DNA of 64,000 nt from Gordonia humi (GCF_014197435.1 NZ_JACIFP010000001.1:186001-250000), one strand, 5' to 3'; counted from the first letter of the stretch, positions 52,404 through 61,748 are shown. Notes: generated by a model from the sequence alone, not told the origin. Numbers and translations are program-made.

Positions 52404-54224
52404 ATGGCGAAGACCCTGATGCCCCGCGAGGGTGTGTCTCTCGCGGCGCAGGCGCACAAGACCTGGAACGACGTCGAGGTCGACCCCATCACCCTCAAGG
52501 TGATCGGCGGATCGTTGAACTCGATGGCCAAGGAGATGGCGCAGGTCCTCTACCGCATGGCGTACTCGAGCCTCATCCGCGAATCCGAGGATCTCGGTGC
52601 GGGAATCTTCGACGTGAACGGCCGCGAGCTGTGCGAGTCGGACTCCACCCCGATGCACTGCGGTTCGATTCCGGCGTACATCCGCGGCATCAACCGCCGC
52701 CTGGCGGGCACCTACAAGCCGGGCGACGTGATCCTGCACAACCACCCGTACCACGGTGCCGCACACTCGCCGGACTACGGCGTCGTGATCCCGATCTTCT
52801 GGGAGGGCGAGCACATCGGGTTCGCCGGCTGCACCGGTCACGTCTCCGACATCGGCGGCAACTTCCCCGGACTGTGCATGGACGTCGTCGACGTCTGGGC
52901 CGAGGGCAAGCTCATGGACTCGATGAAGATCTACGACGGCGGCGTCCGCAACGACATGCTGATCCAACACATCCTCGACAACGTCCGAACCCCCGAGCAG
53001 AACCGCGGTGACCTCGAGGCCCTGATCGCGTGTTCACGCATCGGTGAGAAGCGGTTCACCGAACTGCTCGAGAAGTACGGTCTGGACACTGTGATGAGCG
53101 CGTCCGAGGCCTGGATGGACTACTCCGAACACATGCTGCGCGAGCGGATCCGGGCCCTGCCCAACGGCAGTTACGAGGCTCCGGTCGGCTATCTCGACGA
53201 CGACGGCAAGAACCGCGGCGTCCCGGTGAAGGTCGCGGTCCGCGTGCAGGTCGAGGACGAGGACGTCCTCATCGATCTCACCGGGTCCAACGACCAGGTG
53301 CCGACCGCGTTCAACGTCCCCTTCGAGGGCTCGGTGCTTCCGGTCGCGGTCAGCGCGATCCGCACCATCCTGCTCGACGAGTACGTGACCGAGGAGTTCG
53401 TGCCGCAGAACGACGGCTGCTTCCGTCCGGTGCGGGCATACGCTCCGGAGGGAACGATCTTCAATCCCGACTTCCCGGCGTCGTGCTTCGCACGGTTCTC
53501 CCAGGTGAACCGCATCTTCGACTCGATCAACCTGGCGTTGGCCCCGGTTCTGCCGGATCACGCCGTCGCAGGCTCGTCGGCCGCGTTGTGCGCCATCGCC
53601 TACTCCGGCGTCGCCGAGGACGGCGAGTCGTACTGGGTGTACATCGAGATCAACGAGGGCTCGTACGGTGCCCGCAACGGCAAGGACGGCATGGACGCCG
53701 TCGACGCGCTGATGGCGAACACGCGTAACAACCCGATCGAGGAGCTCGAACTCAACCACGCGATGCGCGCCGAACGGTACGAGCTGCGCGACGAGTCTCC
53801 CGCGCCGGGCCAGTGGCGCGGCGGCATCGGCAGCGTGCGCACCTGGCTGATGCAGACCGACACGTTCCTGGGCTCGGAGGCGGACAACCGCAACGATCCG
53901 CCCGCCGGCGTCCTCGGCGGCGCGGACGGGGTCTCCGGAGCCTTTGTCCGCAACGCCGGCCGCGACGACGAGGAGATCCTGTTCTCGAAGGTCACCCAGG
54001 AGATGGTCCGCGAAGGCGAGACGCTCGAGATCCGCATGCCGTCGGGCGGCGGTTTCGGCGACCCGTTCGAACGCGAGCCGCAGGCCGTTCTGATGGACGT
54101 CTGGGACGAGTACCTCAGCGCAGAGGAGGCACGCCGCGACTACGGTGTGGTCGTGAACACGAGCGACTGGACCGTCGACGTCGAGGGCACGCGGGCACTG
54201 CGGTCCGCGCGAGCGGCGTCTTGA
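52404..54224 (+). CDS. Hydantoinase/oxoprolinase subunit B
   Basis: 606 residues of the HyuB family: DPITLKVIGGSLNSMAKEMA, YRMAYSSLIRESEDLGAGIF, GDVILHNHPYHGAAHSPDYG, GHVSDIGGNFPG and the C-terminal MPSGGGFGDPFERE. It starts 2 bp after the subunit A stop with GAGAGGAA upstream, so the subunits are co-expressed. Its stop overlaps the amidase start (TTGA). Confidence 0.92.
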   Translation: MAKTLMPREGVSLAAQAHKTWNDVEVDPITLKVIGGSLNSMAKEMAQVLYRMAYSSLIRESEDLGAGIFDVNGRELCESDSTPMHCGSIPAYIRGINRRLAGTYKPGDVILHNHPYHGAAHSPDYGVVIPIFWEGEHIGFAGCTGHVSDIGGNFPGLCMDVVDVWAEGKLMDSMKIYDGGVRNDMLIQHILDNVRTPEQNRGDLEALIACSRIGEKRFTELLEKYGLDTVMSASEAWMDYSEHMLRERIRALPNGSYEAPVGYLDDDGKNRGVPVKVAVRVQVEDEDVLIDLTGSNDQVPTAFNVPFEGSVLPVAVSAIRTILLDEYVTEEFVPQNDGCFRPVRAYAPEGTIFNPDFPASCFARFSQVNRIFDSINLALAPVLPDHAVAGSSAALCAIAYSGVAEDGESYWVYIEINEGSYGARNGKDGMDAVDALMANTRNNPIEELELNHAMRAERYELRDESPAPGQWRGGIGSVRTWLMQTDTFLGSEADNRNDPPAGVLGGADGVSGAFVRNAGRDDEEILFSKVTQEMVREGETLEIRMPSGGGFGDPFEREPQAVLMDVWDEYLSAEEARRDYGVVVNTSDWTVDVEGTRALRSARAAS

Positions 54225-55429
54225 GCGACGCGTTCAACGCGATCGTCGCCCCGGTCCCCCTCGCCCGGCAGGGAGGACCGGGGCGCGGTGTGCTGTCCGG
54301 ACTGCGCATCGGAGTCAAGGACAACATCGCCGTCGCCGGTGTCCGGTCGACCTGCGCGTCGGCCTTCTTCGTCGACGACCATCCCGCCGACCGCGACGCC
54401 GACGTCGTCGCCGCGCTCAAACGCGCGGGCGCCCGCATCACCGGCACGCTCAACATGGCCGAGTTCGCGGTGGGCGTCACCTCCCAGAACTCGGTGTTCG
54501 GCGGTCCGATCAACCCCTGGAACGCCGCGCGCGTGCCGGGCGGATCCAGCGGAGGCTCCGGAGTCGCCGTGGCGGCGGGTCTGGTCGACGCGGCGCTCGG
54601 CACCGACACCGGCGGTTCCATCCGGCTCCCCGCATCGTGTTGCGGCGTGGTGGGGCTTCGACCGACCGCGGGTTCGGTGAGCGGTGTCGGCGTGTTCCCG
54701 GTGAGCCCCGACTTCGACACCGTCGGACCGCTGGCGCGCACCGTCGACGACGTACGCCGAGTGTTCGAGGTGCTTGCCGGCGTCGACGCGACACCGGAGC
54801 GCGCCCGCCGCATCGCCGCGCCGTCACCGTTCGTCACCGCCGACGTCGACCCGGCGATCGCGGCCGCGCTGGGCGACGTGGTCCGCCTGCTCGGCGAGAT
54901 CGGATACGAGATCGGCGACTCTCCCGTCCCCCTCGCCGACACCGCGCAGGACGTCGTCTACACGCTGATCTACTCCGACCTCGCACGGATCCACGCCGAT
55001 CGGCTCGCCGAGGCCCCGGAGAGATTCCACGGTGCGACGTTCGAGCGCATCTCGCTGGGTCGGGCGATCACCGCCGATCAGCGCGCCGCGGCGATCGGCG
55101 ACCGAGATCGGTTCCGGGCCGCGATGGACGACTACTTCGCCGCGGTCGACGTGGTCCTGACCCCGACGATGCCCGTCGACGTCCCCGTCGTCTCGGACGA
55201 TCCGTCGGTACTGCCGATCTCGCGACGCATGGGGCAGCTGTCGTATCCGTGGTCGCTGCACGCCGGCCCGACGCTGTCGGTGCCGGTCGGCTTCCATCCG
55301 GAGTCGGGTATGCCGATCGGGGCCCAGCTGACCGCCGCGCCCGGCCGCGAAGCGTTGCTGTTCGACGTCGCCGGTGCGATCCAGTCGCGCACCGACTGGC
55401 ACTTACGACGTCCGCCCGGCGTCGCGTGA
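54221..55429 (+). CDS. Amidase signature enzyme
   Basis: 402 residues. The Ser-cisSer-Lys triad is visible: Lys in GLRIGVKDNIAV, cis-Ser in VPGGSSGGSGVAVAAGL and nucleophile Ser in GTDTGGSIRLPASCCG. It hydrolyses an amide, probably the product of the ATP-driven ring opening by the two upstream subunits. TTG start overlaps the HyuB stop. Short compared with GatA (about 480) but normal for small amidases. Confidence 0.9.
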   Translation: MSDAFNAIVAPVPLARQGGPGRGVLSGLRIGVKDNIAVAGVRSTCASAFFVDDHPADRDADVVAALKRAGARITGTLNMAEFAVGVTSQNSVFGGPINPWNAARVPGGSSGGSGVAVAAGLVDAALGTDTGGSIRLPASCCGVVGLRPTAGSVSGVGVFPVSPDFDTVGPLARTVDDVRRVFEVLAGVDATPERARRIAAPSPFVTADVDPAIAAALGDVVRLLGEIGYEIGDSPVPLADTAQDVVYTLIYSDLARIHADRLAEAPERFHGATFERISLGRAITADQRAAAIGDRDRFRAAMDDYFAAVDVVLTPTMPVDVPVVSDDPSVLPISRRMGQLSYPWSLHAGPTLSVPVGFHPESGMPIGAQLTAAPGREALLFDVAGAIQSRTDWHLRRPPGVA

Positions 55430-55438
55430 CGGCCTCGG

Positions 55439-56176
55439 TCAGCTCGGTCGACGCAACAGGTCCATCTGCTTGTAGATGTCTCCGAGCTGATCGAGGTGTC
55501 GGCGCATGAGGTTCATCGCGGTGATCGAGTCGCGCGCGGCGATCGCGTCGTAGATGCCGATGTGGTCGGCATCCACTCCCGGCCACACCCCGCGAGGAGC
55601 CATGTCCCTGCTGAATCTGCTGCTCAGCACCTTGAACACGGGCACCGTGACCAGGTCGAGCAGAGGGTTGCCCGCGGCGTGCAGAACGATCCGGTGGAAC
55701 TCCTGGTGGGCGAGATGCATCTCCTCGCTCACCTCGGTCGTCGGCTCGTACATCGTCGCCCGGAGCTCGGCGAGCTGCTCGTCGGTACGTCGGAACGCGG
55801 CGGCCCCGGCCGCGGGAACCTCGGTCAGCTGCCGGACCTCCATGAGCTGATCGACGGTGACCGCCTCCGCGGACGCCAGCAGCGTGACCCCGGCCTCCAC
55901 ATGCGCAGTGATGTGCCCGAAGCTCGGTTCGGCCACGAACGTCCCCCCGGTCGCGCCGCGCACGGTGCGCACCAGATTCTCACTGGCGAGCGTGCGGATG
56001 GCTTCACGGACCGTGCTCTGACCGACCCCGAACTCGGCACGCAGGTCGGCGTCGACCGGCAACCGAGTGCCCGGCTTCAGATCACCGGCCAGGATCCGAT
56101 CGCGCAGACCGTCCGCGACGACCGCGTACGCGGGCCGACGATCGGCCGAATCTGATTCCGCCACAGGCAAATACAC
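55439..56176 (-). CDS. GntR-family regulator (FCD domain)
   Basis: 245 residues. Winged helix: AVVADGLRDRILAGDLKPGT, RLPVDADLRAEFGVGQSTVR, TVRGATGGTFVAEP. The FCD ligand domain follows with MEVRQLTEVPAAGAAAFR, HLAHQEFHRIVLHAAGNPLL and DHIGIYDAIAARD, whose Asp/His residues usually bind a metal that coordinates a carboxylate ligand. It is convergent with the amidase. It could control the hydantoinase operon, the itaconate-like operon or both through the boxes at 50152-50238. Confidence 0.88.
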   Translation of the reverse strand: MYLPVAESDSADRRPAYAVVADGLRDRILAGDLKPGTRLPVDADLRAEFGVGQSTVREAIRTLASENLVRTVRGATGGTFVAEPSFGHITAHVEAGVTLLASAEAVTVDQLMEVRQLTEVPAAGAAAFRRTDEQLAELRATMYEPTTEVSEEMHLAHQEFHRIVLHAAGNPLLDLVTVPVFKVLSSRFSRDMAPRGVWPGVDADHIGIYDAIAARDSITAMNLMRRHLDQLGDIYKQMDLLRRPS

Positions 56177-56263
56177 CTCTTTTCCCTGGTCAGGTTAGCA
56201 TGTTGACGGTTTCGGGCGGTTGCTCTGGCGTCAAATGCCGGAGCCGAATCCCCACCACGAAAC

Positions 56264-56277
56264 TAGAACGTGTTCTA
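56264..56277. promoter_or_regulatory. KstR box upstream of an F420-type oxidoreductase
   Basis: TAGAACGTGTTCTA is a perfect palindrome and an exact match to the mycobacterial KstR operator. It lies 11 bp before the ATG of the LLM-class gene. Confidence 0.8.
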
Positions 56278-56288
56278 CCCTGGCAGTC

Positions 56289-57167
56289 ATGCGATTCACG
56301 TACGCCGAGGCGATGACCGATATCAGCTACTACGCTCCGCTCGCTCAGGCCGCCGAAGCCGCCGGGTTCGACGGCATGACGATTCCGGACTCCGTCGCCT
56401 ATCCGGAAGAGTCCGACGCGACGTATCCGTACACCCCGGACGGAAACCGCGAGTTCCTCGAGGACAAGGACTTCATCGAGACCTTCATCCAGGCCGCGGC
56501 CCTCGGTGCGGTGACGACGACCCTGCGGTTCCTGCCGTTCGTGCTGAAACTGCCGATCCGTCCGCCTGTGCTCGTCGCCAAGCAGGCGTCGTCGGTCGCG
56601 GCGCTGACGAACAACCGGCTCTCGCTCGGCGTCGGGACCAGCCCGTGGCCCGAGGACTACGACATGATGGGCGTCGACTTCGCCCGCCGCGGCAAGCGGA
56701 TGGACGAGTGCATGGACATCATCCGCGGCCTCACCTCCGGCGGGTACTTCGAGTTCCACGGCGAGTTCTACGACGTCCCGCGCATCAAGATGTCGCCGAC
56801 ACCGACCGAGCCGGTGCCTCTCCTCGTCGGCGGCCATGCCGATCGCGCGCTCCGTCGCGCGGTGATCCGCGGCGACGGCTGGATGCACGGCGGCGGGCCC
56901 GGCGAAGAGCTCGACGCCCTGCTCGACAAGATCGGCGCGATCCGCAAAGCCGAGGGCAAGGAGAACGATCCGTTCGAGATCCACGTGATCTCCATGGACG
57001 CGTACACGGTCGACGGCTGTAAACGGCTGGAAGACAAGGGGATCACCGACGTCATCGTCGGTTTCCGGCTGCCGTACATCATCGGGACCGACACCGAGCC
57101 GTTGGAGAAGAAGATCGAGCACCTCACCTGGTACGGCGAGAACGTGATCGCGAAGGTCAAGGAGTAG
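56289..57167 (+). CDS. LLM-class F420-dependent oxidoreductase, KstR-regulon candidate
   Basis: 292 residues of the luciferase-like class: AEAAGFDGMTIPDSVAYPEE, FLPFVLKLPIRPPVLVAKQA, NNRLSLGVGTSPWPEDYDMM, PVPLLVGGHADRALRRAV. F420 or FMN use is expected. Several such enzymes belong to the KstR sterol regulon in mycobacteria, and the box upstream supports the same here; the substrate is unknown. ATG 56289 is chosen because the conserved barrel begins right after it. It is divergent from the GntR gene. Confidence 0.86.
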   Translation: MRFTYAEAMTDISYYAPLAQAAEAAGFDGMTIPDSVAYPEESDATYPYTPDGNREFLEDKDFIETFIQAAALGAVTTTLRFLPFVLKLPIRPPVLVAKQASSVAALTNNRLSLGVGTSPWPEDYDMMGVDFARRGKRMDECMDIIRGLTSGGYFEFHGEFYDVPRIKMSPTPTEPVPLLVGGHADRALRRAVIRGDGWMHGGGPGEELDALLDKIGAIRKAEGKENDPFEIHVISMDAYTVDGCKRLEDKGITDVIVGFRLPYIIGTDTEPLEKKIEHLTWYGENVIAKVKE

Positions 57168-57247
57168 CGGTCCACTCAGCCGGCATATCGCGACAACACC
57201 GACGCCAATAGTGAGCCAGAACGCATCCACGTGGTATTTCGGTCTTT

Positions 57248-57259
57248 TACCGGCCGGTA
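57248..57259. promoter_or_regulatory. Palindrome before the fused HadAB gene
   Basis: TACCGGCCGGTA, a perfect 12-bp palindrome preceded by a T-run, ends 12 bp before the ATG. It may be an operator; GC-rich palindromes of this size also arise by chance. Confidence 0.4.
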
Positions 57260-57271
57260 GACTAGCGTCCC

Positions 57272-58291
57272 ATGACGAGTAGTGGAACCGAGCGCACCCA
57301 GGCCATCGAAACAATGATCGGCAAGGTGTACACGACCCAGGACTACTACGAAGTCGGCCGTGAGAAGATCCGAGAGTTCGCTCACGCGTTGCACGACGAC
57401 AATCCCGTTCACTGGGACGAGGCGAAGTCGGCGGAGGCCGGTCACGATCGCCTGCTGGCGCCGCTCACGATCGTCGTGCTCGACGGCACCAAGGCGCAGG
57501 CCCAGCTGTTCGAGATGATTCCCGGCAACCCGCTGAAGTCCGGTGTGCTGCAAGTGGAGCAGCGGTTCATCTTTCACAAGCCGGTGACCGCGGGCGACCG
57601 GCTCAAGTCCGATGTCTCGCTGGACTCCTACAAGTCGGCGGCCGGCGCCGATCTGTTCACCGGCAAGACCGTGATCCGCGACCTCGACAAGGGCGTGATG
57701 CAGGAGTCCTGGACGACGCTGGCCGGCCCCGGTGAGACCGGCGACGGCCTCACCGACGAGTTCGAGCGCATGGTCGACGACGTGATGTTCTCCCCGACCG
57801 CGTCTCACGTCCTGCCGCTGGTCCCCGCCGAGGCCGCCGAGATCCCCGACGACGAGCCACGCGCATTCGGTGCGATCCCGTTCGACTCGTTGAGCGAGGG
57901 CCAGGAGATCCCGTCCCGCACGCAGCGGTTCACCCGCGGCGACCTGGTCAACTACGTCGGCGTCGCAGGCGATCCGAACCCGATCCATCACAGCGACGAA
58001 CTGGCCGCCGCCGCCAAGCTCGACACCGTCGTCGCCCAAGGCATGCTGACCCTGGGCACCGCCGCCGGTTACCTGTCGGACTTCGTCGGTGATCCGGCCG
58101 CGTTCCGCGAACTGTCGGCCCGCTTCTCCAGCGCCGTCTACGTGCCGCCGACCGAGGCAGCCGTGGTCGAGTACACCGCGAAGATCAAGACCCTGTACCC
58201 GGAGACCAAGCGCGGCCTGATCACCTTCGGCGCCACGGTCAACGGCAAGCGCGTGTTCGGAAAGTGCACCGCGCTGGTTCAGTTCTCCTGA
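57272..58291 (+). CDS. Fused HadA/HadB-type (3R)-hydroxyacyl dehydratase
   Basis: 339 residues with two hot-dog domains. The N-terminal half (DYYEVGREKIREFAHALHDD, NPVHWDE, LTIVVLDGTKAQAQLFEMIP) is HadA-like. The C-terminal half carries the hydratase motif GDPNPIHHSDELAAAAKLDT followed by VVAQGMLTLG, as in HadB, with the catalytic Asp and His. In mycobacteria HadAB is the dehydratase of FAS-II mycolate elongation; the fused form is known in relatives. It may act there or in another acyl-CoA route. Confidence 0.87.
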   Translation: MTSSGTERTQAIETMIGKVYTTQDYYEVGREKIREFAHALHDDNPVHWDEAKSAEAGHDRLLAPLTIVVLDGTKAQAQLFEMIPGNPLKSGVLQVEQRFIFHKPVTAGDRLKSDVSLDSYKSAAGADLFTGKTVIRDLDKGVMQESWTTLAGPGETGDGLTDEFERMVDDVMFSPTASHVLPLVPAEAAEIPDDEPRAFGAIPFDSLSEGQEIPSRTQRFTRGDLVNYVGVAGDPNPIHHSDELAAAAKLDTVVAQGMLTLGTAAGYLSDFVGDPAAFRELSARFSSAVYVPPTEAAVVEYTAKIKTLYPETKRGLITFGATVNGKRVFGKCTALVQFS

Positions 58292-58353
58292 CCCGTCCGT
58301 CGCCTGAACGAACGGCCCACCGGAAACGCGCCGTCCGCCAGTAGATTCGACGC

Positions 58354-59493
58354 ATGTTCGGACTGCTTCAGCCGTGTCGGCACGTGCTCGACGACGATCT
58401 GCACGATCAGTGGCGCGCCCACCTGTGCGGTCTGTGCCTGTCGTTGCGCGACGGGCACGGACAGGCCGCACGACTGACGACCAACACCGACGCGGTGATG
58501 GTGTCCGTCCTGACCGCGGCGCAACGCGGACCGACAGCGCGGACCCGAGAGGCCGGGCCGTGTCCGCTGCGCGGCATGCGGCGAGCCGACGTCGTCGTGG
58601 GATCCGACCCCGGGGTGCGGCTCGCCGCCGCGACGTCGCTGGCGTTGGCCGCGGCCAAGGCCCGCGACACCGTCACCGAACAGCGGTACGCGCTGGCGGC
58701 TCCCGCGCCGGTCCGATCCCGGATGTCGGCGGCCGCCGCCCGCGCGTTGACCCGCCGATCCACTCGAAGCGCCGGGCTGCTCGACGTCGATGCGATCCTG
58801 TCGACGCTCGACGCGCAGGCCGCGATCGAAGTGTCCGCACGCGATCTGGACGCACTGACCGAACCGACCGCCTCCGCATGCGCGACCGTGTTCGCCTCCA
58901 GCGCCGATCTCGCGGGCTCCCCGCGAAACCGCGACCCGCTCACCGACATCGGCACCGATTTCGGCCGTCTCGCGCACTTGCTCGACGCCGTCGACGACCG
59001 CGCGGCCGACGACGCCGACGGCTCCTTCAATCCGCTCACCGCGACACAGACCAGCGATGGGCGGGCGCTCGACCGCGCGGATCTGCTGGCCGACCGGATC
59101 GCCACCCGATACCGCGACCTCGCCCTCCACGACGATCGCCTGTTGAAGGCGCTGCTGGTCGACGGTGTCGCGCGGGCCGTGCGACGCCGTCGACGGGAGG
59201 GCGACCGGCGGACGATCACCGCGATCGGTGCGGGTCTGCGCACCTGGCCGGACCAACGGCCCGTCGACTGGCCGAGGAATGCACCGTATCCGCCGCCGTT
59301 CCCACCGAACCGTTCCTGGTATGAACGGATCCTGCCGTTCGCCGGCGTCTCACTGTGCGGTCCGGCGATGTTCACCGATCACTGGAATCACTGCTCGGAC
59401 AGATACAAGTCGTCGGTGTGCTCCGAATGCGACGGATGCGAGAACTGCGACGACTGCTGCGATTGCGACTGCTGCGATTGCAGCTGCCCGTGA
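58354..59493 (+). CDS. DUF5685-like protein with Cys-rich C-terminal tail
   Basis: 379 residues. The start is FGLLQPCRHVLDDDLHDQWR, then AHLCGLCLSLRDGHGQAARL. The body is helical and Ala/Arg/Asp-rich. After PFAGVSLCGPAMFTDHWNHC the tail is dominated by Cys: CSECDGCENCDDCCDCDCC and DCSCP, about a dozen Cys in the last 30 residues. The whole resembles DUF5685. The tail could bind metal, or be the part of a precursor that is modified. It is convergent with, and 5 bp from, an ABC transporter pair. Confidence 0.7.
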   Translation: MFGLLQPCRHVLDDDLHDQWRAHLCGLCLSLRDGHGQAARLTTNTDAVMVSVLTAAQRGPTARTREAGPCPLRGMRRADVVVGSDPGVRLAAATSLALAAAKARDTVTEQRYALAAPAPVRSRMSAAAARALTRRSTRSAGLLDVDAILSTLDAQAAIEVSARDLDALTEPTASACATVFASSADLAGSPRNRDPLTDIGTDFGRLAHLLDAVDDRAADDADGSFNPLTATQTSDGRALDRADLLADRIATRYRDLALHDDRLLKALLVDGVARAVRRRRREGDRRTITAIGAGLRTWPDQRPVDWPRNAPYPPPFPPNRSWYERILPFAGVSLCGPAMFTDHWNHCSDRYKSSVCSECDGCENCDDCCDCDCCDCSCP

Positions 59494-59497
59494 GCAG

Positions 59498-60676
59498 TCA
59501 CAGCACCCCGCCCGCGAGCAGCCCGGTGACGACCGCCGCGACCAGGCCCCGCAGCTGTGCAGCGAACAGGGCCGGCTGAAAGGCGGCTCCGGTCATCACC
59601 GAGTCGATGGCGACGGGTGCGTCGAACGGCAGCGGCGGCCGCGTCGCACGGCGCAGGACCGCTACCGTGCAGCCGAGGAGCATCACGGCACCGCCAAGCG
59701 GTCCCGGTCCGGCCGCGACGACGGCGATCAACGCCGACGCCACCGTCGCACCGGCCGGAATCACACAGTGCCACAACGTGATCTGCCGATCATCGACGCC
59801 GAAGGCGCGACGCAGCGTCGGATCGGTCGCTGCCGCCAAGCCACCGCTCGCCGCCGTCCCGGCCAGCCATACGGCCAGGGCCGGAATCAGCATCGGCACC
59901 CGGTGGAAGTGCAGCAGCAGCGGGCAGACGACGGCGACCGCGGTCCAGCACGCCCACCGCATGATCATCTCCGGGTGGCGAGTCAGCCGTCGCGCGTCCA
60001 TGCCGATGAACGCCGTGGCCGCGGTGGTTCGGACACGCCGTCGACAAGCCGACGATCTGCGTTGCCAGCGCGTGATGCGCGCATCGGCGATCCAACTCGC
60101 GTCCATCATGCTGACCGCGAGCCCGACCGCACCGGCGAACCCGTCCCGTGGCGCGAAACTCATGCGATGCAGTCGGCCAGGTGAGATTCCGGCCCGACCG
60201 TTTCCCCGGCCACGATCCCGGACGAGCTGTGCGGCATAGGCGACCGCGATCGCGACCGCCGCGGAACCGACCCCGGCCACCAGGACCGTCACCGCGGTGT
60301 CGGACACCAGCAGCGCGAGAGCACCGTGCAGGAGCATCGTCGCAGCGAGGACGCATCCGGCGGCGACGCCGAGCCTGCCGGCGAGCGGTCGCGTCCGCGA
60401 CGCCGGTCCGGACATCGTCCAACGCACGGTCTCCCGGTCGACGCGCACCGGCCCCCATGTGGCCGCGAACCGCCCCGCGATCACCGTGACGGCACAGGCG
60501 AACAGCGCGATCACCACGCTCTGGTGCACCGCGAACCACGACGACGGTTCGACGACGACCGCCACATGTGTCGGGGACAGCAGCCATGACGCGAGCCCGC
60601 CGCCCACACCGATGATCAACACCAGGTCGACCACGGAGACGTTGTTGCGGCGCATCCAGTTCTGGCGCCGCCTCAT
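59498..60676 (-). CDS. ABC-type multi-helix membrane protein (DUF6297-like)
   Basis: 392 residues with about ten hydrophobic segments and basic cytoplasmic loops (RITRWQRRSSACRRRVRTTA). No clear family beyond a resemblance to the DUF6297 membrane partners of small ABC ATPases. Its ATG overlaps the ATPase stop, so it is almost certainly the membrane part of that transporter. Substrate unknown; the neighbouring Cys-tailed protein is a candidate cargo or partner. Confidence 0.68.
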   Translation of the reverse strand: MRRRQNWMRRNNVSVVDLVLIIGVGGGLASWLLSPTHVAVVVEPSSWFAVHQSVVIALFACAVTVIAGRFAATWGPVRVDRETVRWTMSGPASRTRPLAGRLGVAAGCVLAATMLLHGALALLVSDTAVTVLVAGVGSAAVAIAVAYAAQLVRDRGRGNGRAGISPGRLHRMSFAPRDGFAGAVGLAVSMMDASWIADARITRWQRRSSACRRRVRTTAATAFIGMDARRLTRHPEMIMRWACWTAVAVVCPLLLHFHRVPMLIPALAVWLAGTAASGGLAAATDPTLRRAFGVDDRQITLWHCVIPAGATVASALIAVVAAGPGPLGGAVMLLGCTVAVLRRATRPPLPFDAPVAIDSVMTGAAFQPALFAAQLRGLVAAVVTGLLAGGVL

Positions 60677-61281
60677 CGGCTCAGGTCCACGACGAGGTCA
60701 GCGCACGCATCGACCAGCGACGGACTGTGTGTAGCCATCACGACGGCGGCGCCGTCGCCGGTCGACCGGCGGATCGACGCGGCGACCCACTCCTGCCCCT
60801 CGGTGTCGAGGCCACGTTCGGGCTCGTCGAGCACGATCAGCCCGGCGGGCCGACCGAATGCCGCGACCAGCGCGAACCGTTGCCGCTGCCCGGTCGACAG
60901 GGTGTGGGGAAAGCGATCGCGCAGGGCTCCGATACCCGCATCGTCGAGCATGGCGTCGATGTCCGGGTCGACGCCGTGCGAGGCCGCGATCAGCGCGAGG
61001 TGCTCGCCGACGGTGGCGTCGTAGAAGACGGCCTGGTCGCCGAGTTCGGCGGAGACGAGTCGGCGGAAGTCCGGAGATCGATCGTCGGGCGGAAGACCGT
61101 CGACGAGGACGGCGCCCTCGTCGAGGAGATCGTCGTCGACGATGACGCGGAGCAGTGAACTCTTGCCGACCCCGTTGGGGCCGACGATCGCGGCGCACTC
61201 ACCGCGCGCGACGGTGAAGGTGAGATCGGTGAACAGGGTCTGGGCGTCGATGCGACGCGTGGCGTCCGTGACGGACAGCAT
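60673..61281 (-). CDS. ABC transporter ATPase
   Basis: 202 residues: Walker A GPNGVGKSS, a signature variant LSTGQRQRF in place of LSGGQ, Walker B GLIVLDEPERGLD and switch His in MATHSPS. The small size and single domain are typical of exporter ATPases of the CcmA type. First gene of a two-gene operon with the membrane protein. Confidence 0.9.
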   Translation of the reverse strand: MLSVTDATRRIDAQTLFTDLTFTVARGECAAIVGPNGVGKSSLLRVIVDDDLLDEGAVLVDGLPPDDRSPDFRRLVSAELGDQAVFYDATVGEHLALIAASHGVDPDIDAMLDDAGIGALRDRFPHTLSTGQRQRFALVAAFGRPAGLIVLDEPERGLDTEGQEWVAASIRRSTGDGAAVVMATHSPSLVDACADLVVDLSR

Positions 61282-61307
61282 GGTGGGTCCTTCGAGGTGG
61301 AGTGGGG

Positions 61308-61368
61308 GTCTCGACTCCGCTCGACGGCAGGAAGGGGCTCGACCGGCAGGAAGGGGCTCGACCAGCGG
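61308..61368. repeat. Dispersed repeat plus two 19-bp tandem units
   Basis: GTCTCGACTCCGCTCGACGG starts this tract, followed by two copies of GAAGGGGCTCGACCGGCAG (the second with AGCGG at the end). It lies in the 107-bp gap before the ATPase gene. Confidence 0.6.
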
Positions 61369-61388
61369 AACGGAGTCGCGGGCGTGAA

Positions 61389-61748
61389 CTACGCCCGCAC
61401 TCCGGGCGCCCGCGGACCCGCGAGCAGGACCGCCTCCACACGACGGCAGGGATCGGCCAGACCTGGCGGTCGCCGATCGGGTGGCCGCCGCCGTATCGGG
61501 ACGGCGGAGAGCAGCACGACGAGCGCCGCACAGACCGCGCGCAGTAGCGCGAGGCCGCGGCTCATCGCGAGATGTCCGACGGCGACGGCCAGCACTGCGG
61601 CCGGAACGAACAGCGCGGAAGCACCGGGCACCGTGACCGCGACGTCGGCGATCACCGCCGCCACCGATGCGGCGATCGCCAGCAGGTAGTACGCGATCAG
61701 CGACCGAGGTACTCCTCGGTCGTCGCGTAACACCTGGTCGAGAATCAT
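61389..61748 (-). CDS. Small membrane protein next to GtrA
   Basis: 119 residues, about three helices (SLIAYYLLAIAASVAAVIAD, SALFVPAAVLAVAVGHLAMS, LALLRAVCAALVVLLSAVPI), then a basic tail. Family not recognised. The start overlaps the GtrA stop (ATGA), so the two are made together; a role in flipping or attaching a sugar lipid is possible only by association. Confidence 0.6.
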   Translation of the reverse strand: MILDQVLRDDRGVPRSLIAYYLLAIAASVAAVIADVAVTVPGASALFVPAAVLAVAVGHLAMSRGLALLRAVCAALVVLLSAVPIRRRPPDRRPPGLADPCRRVEAVLLAGPRAPGVRA

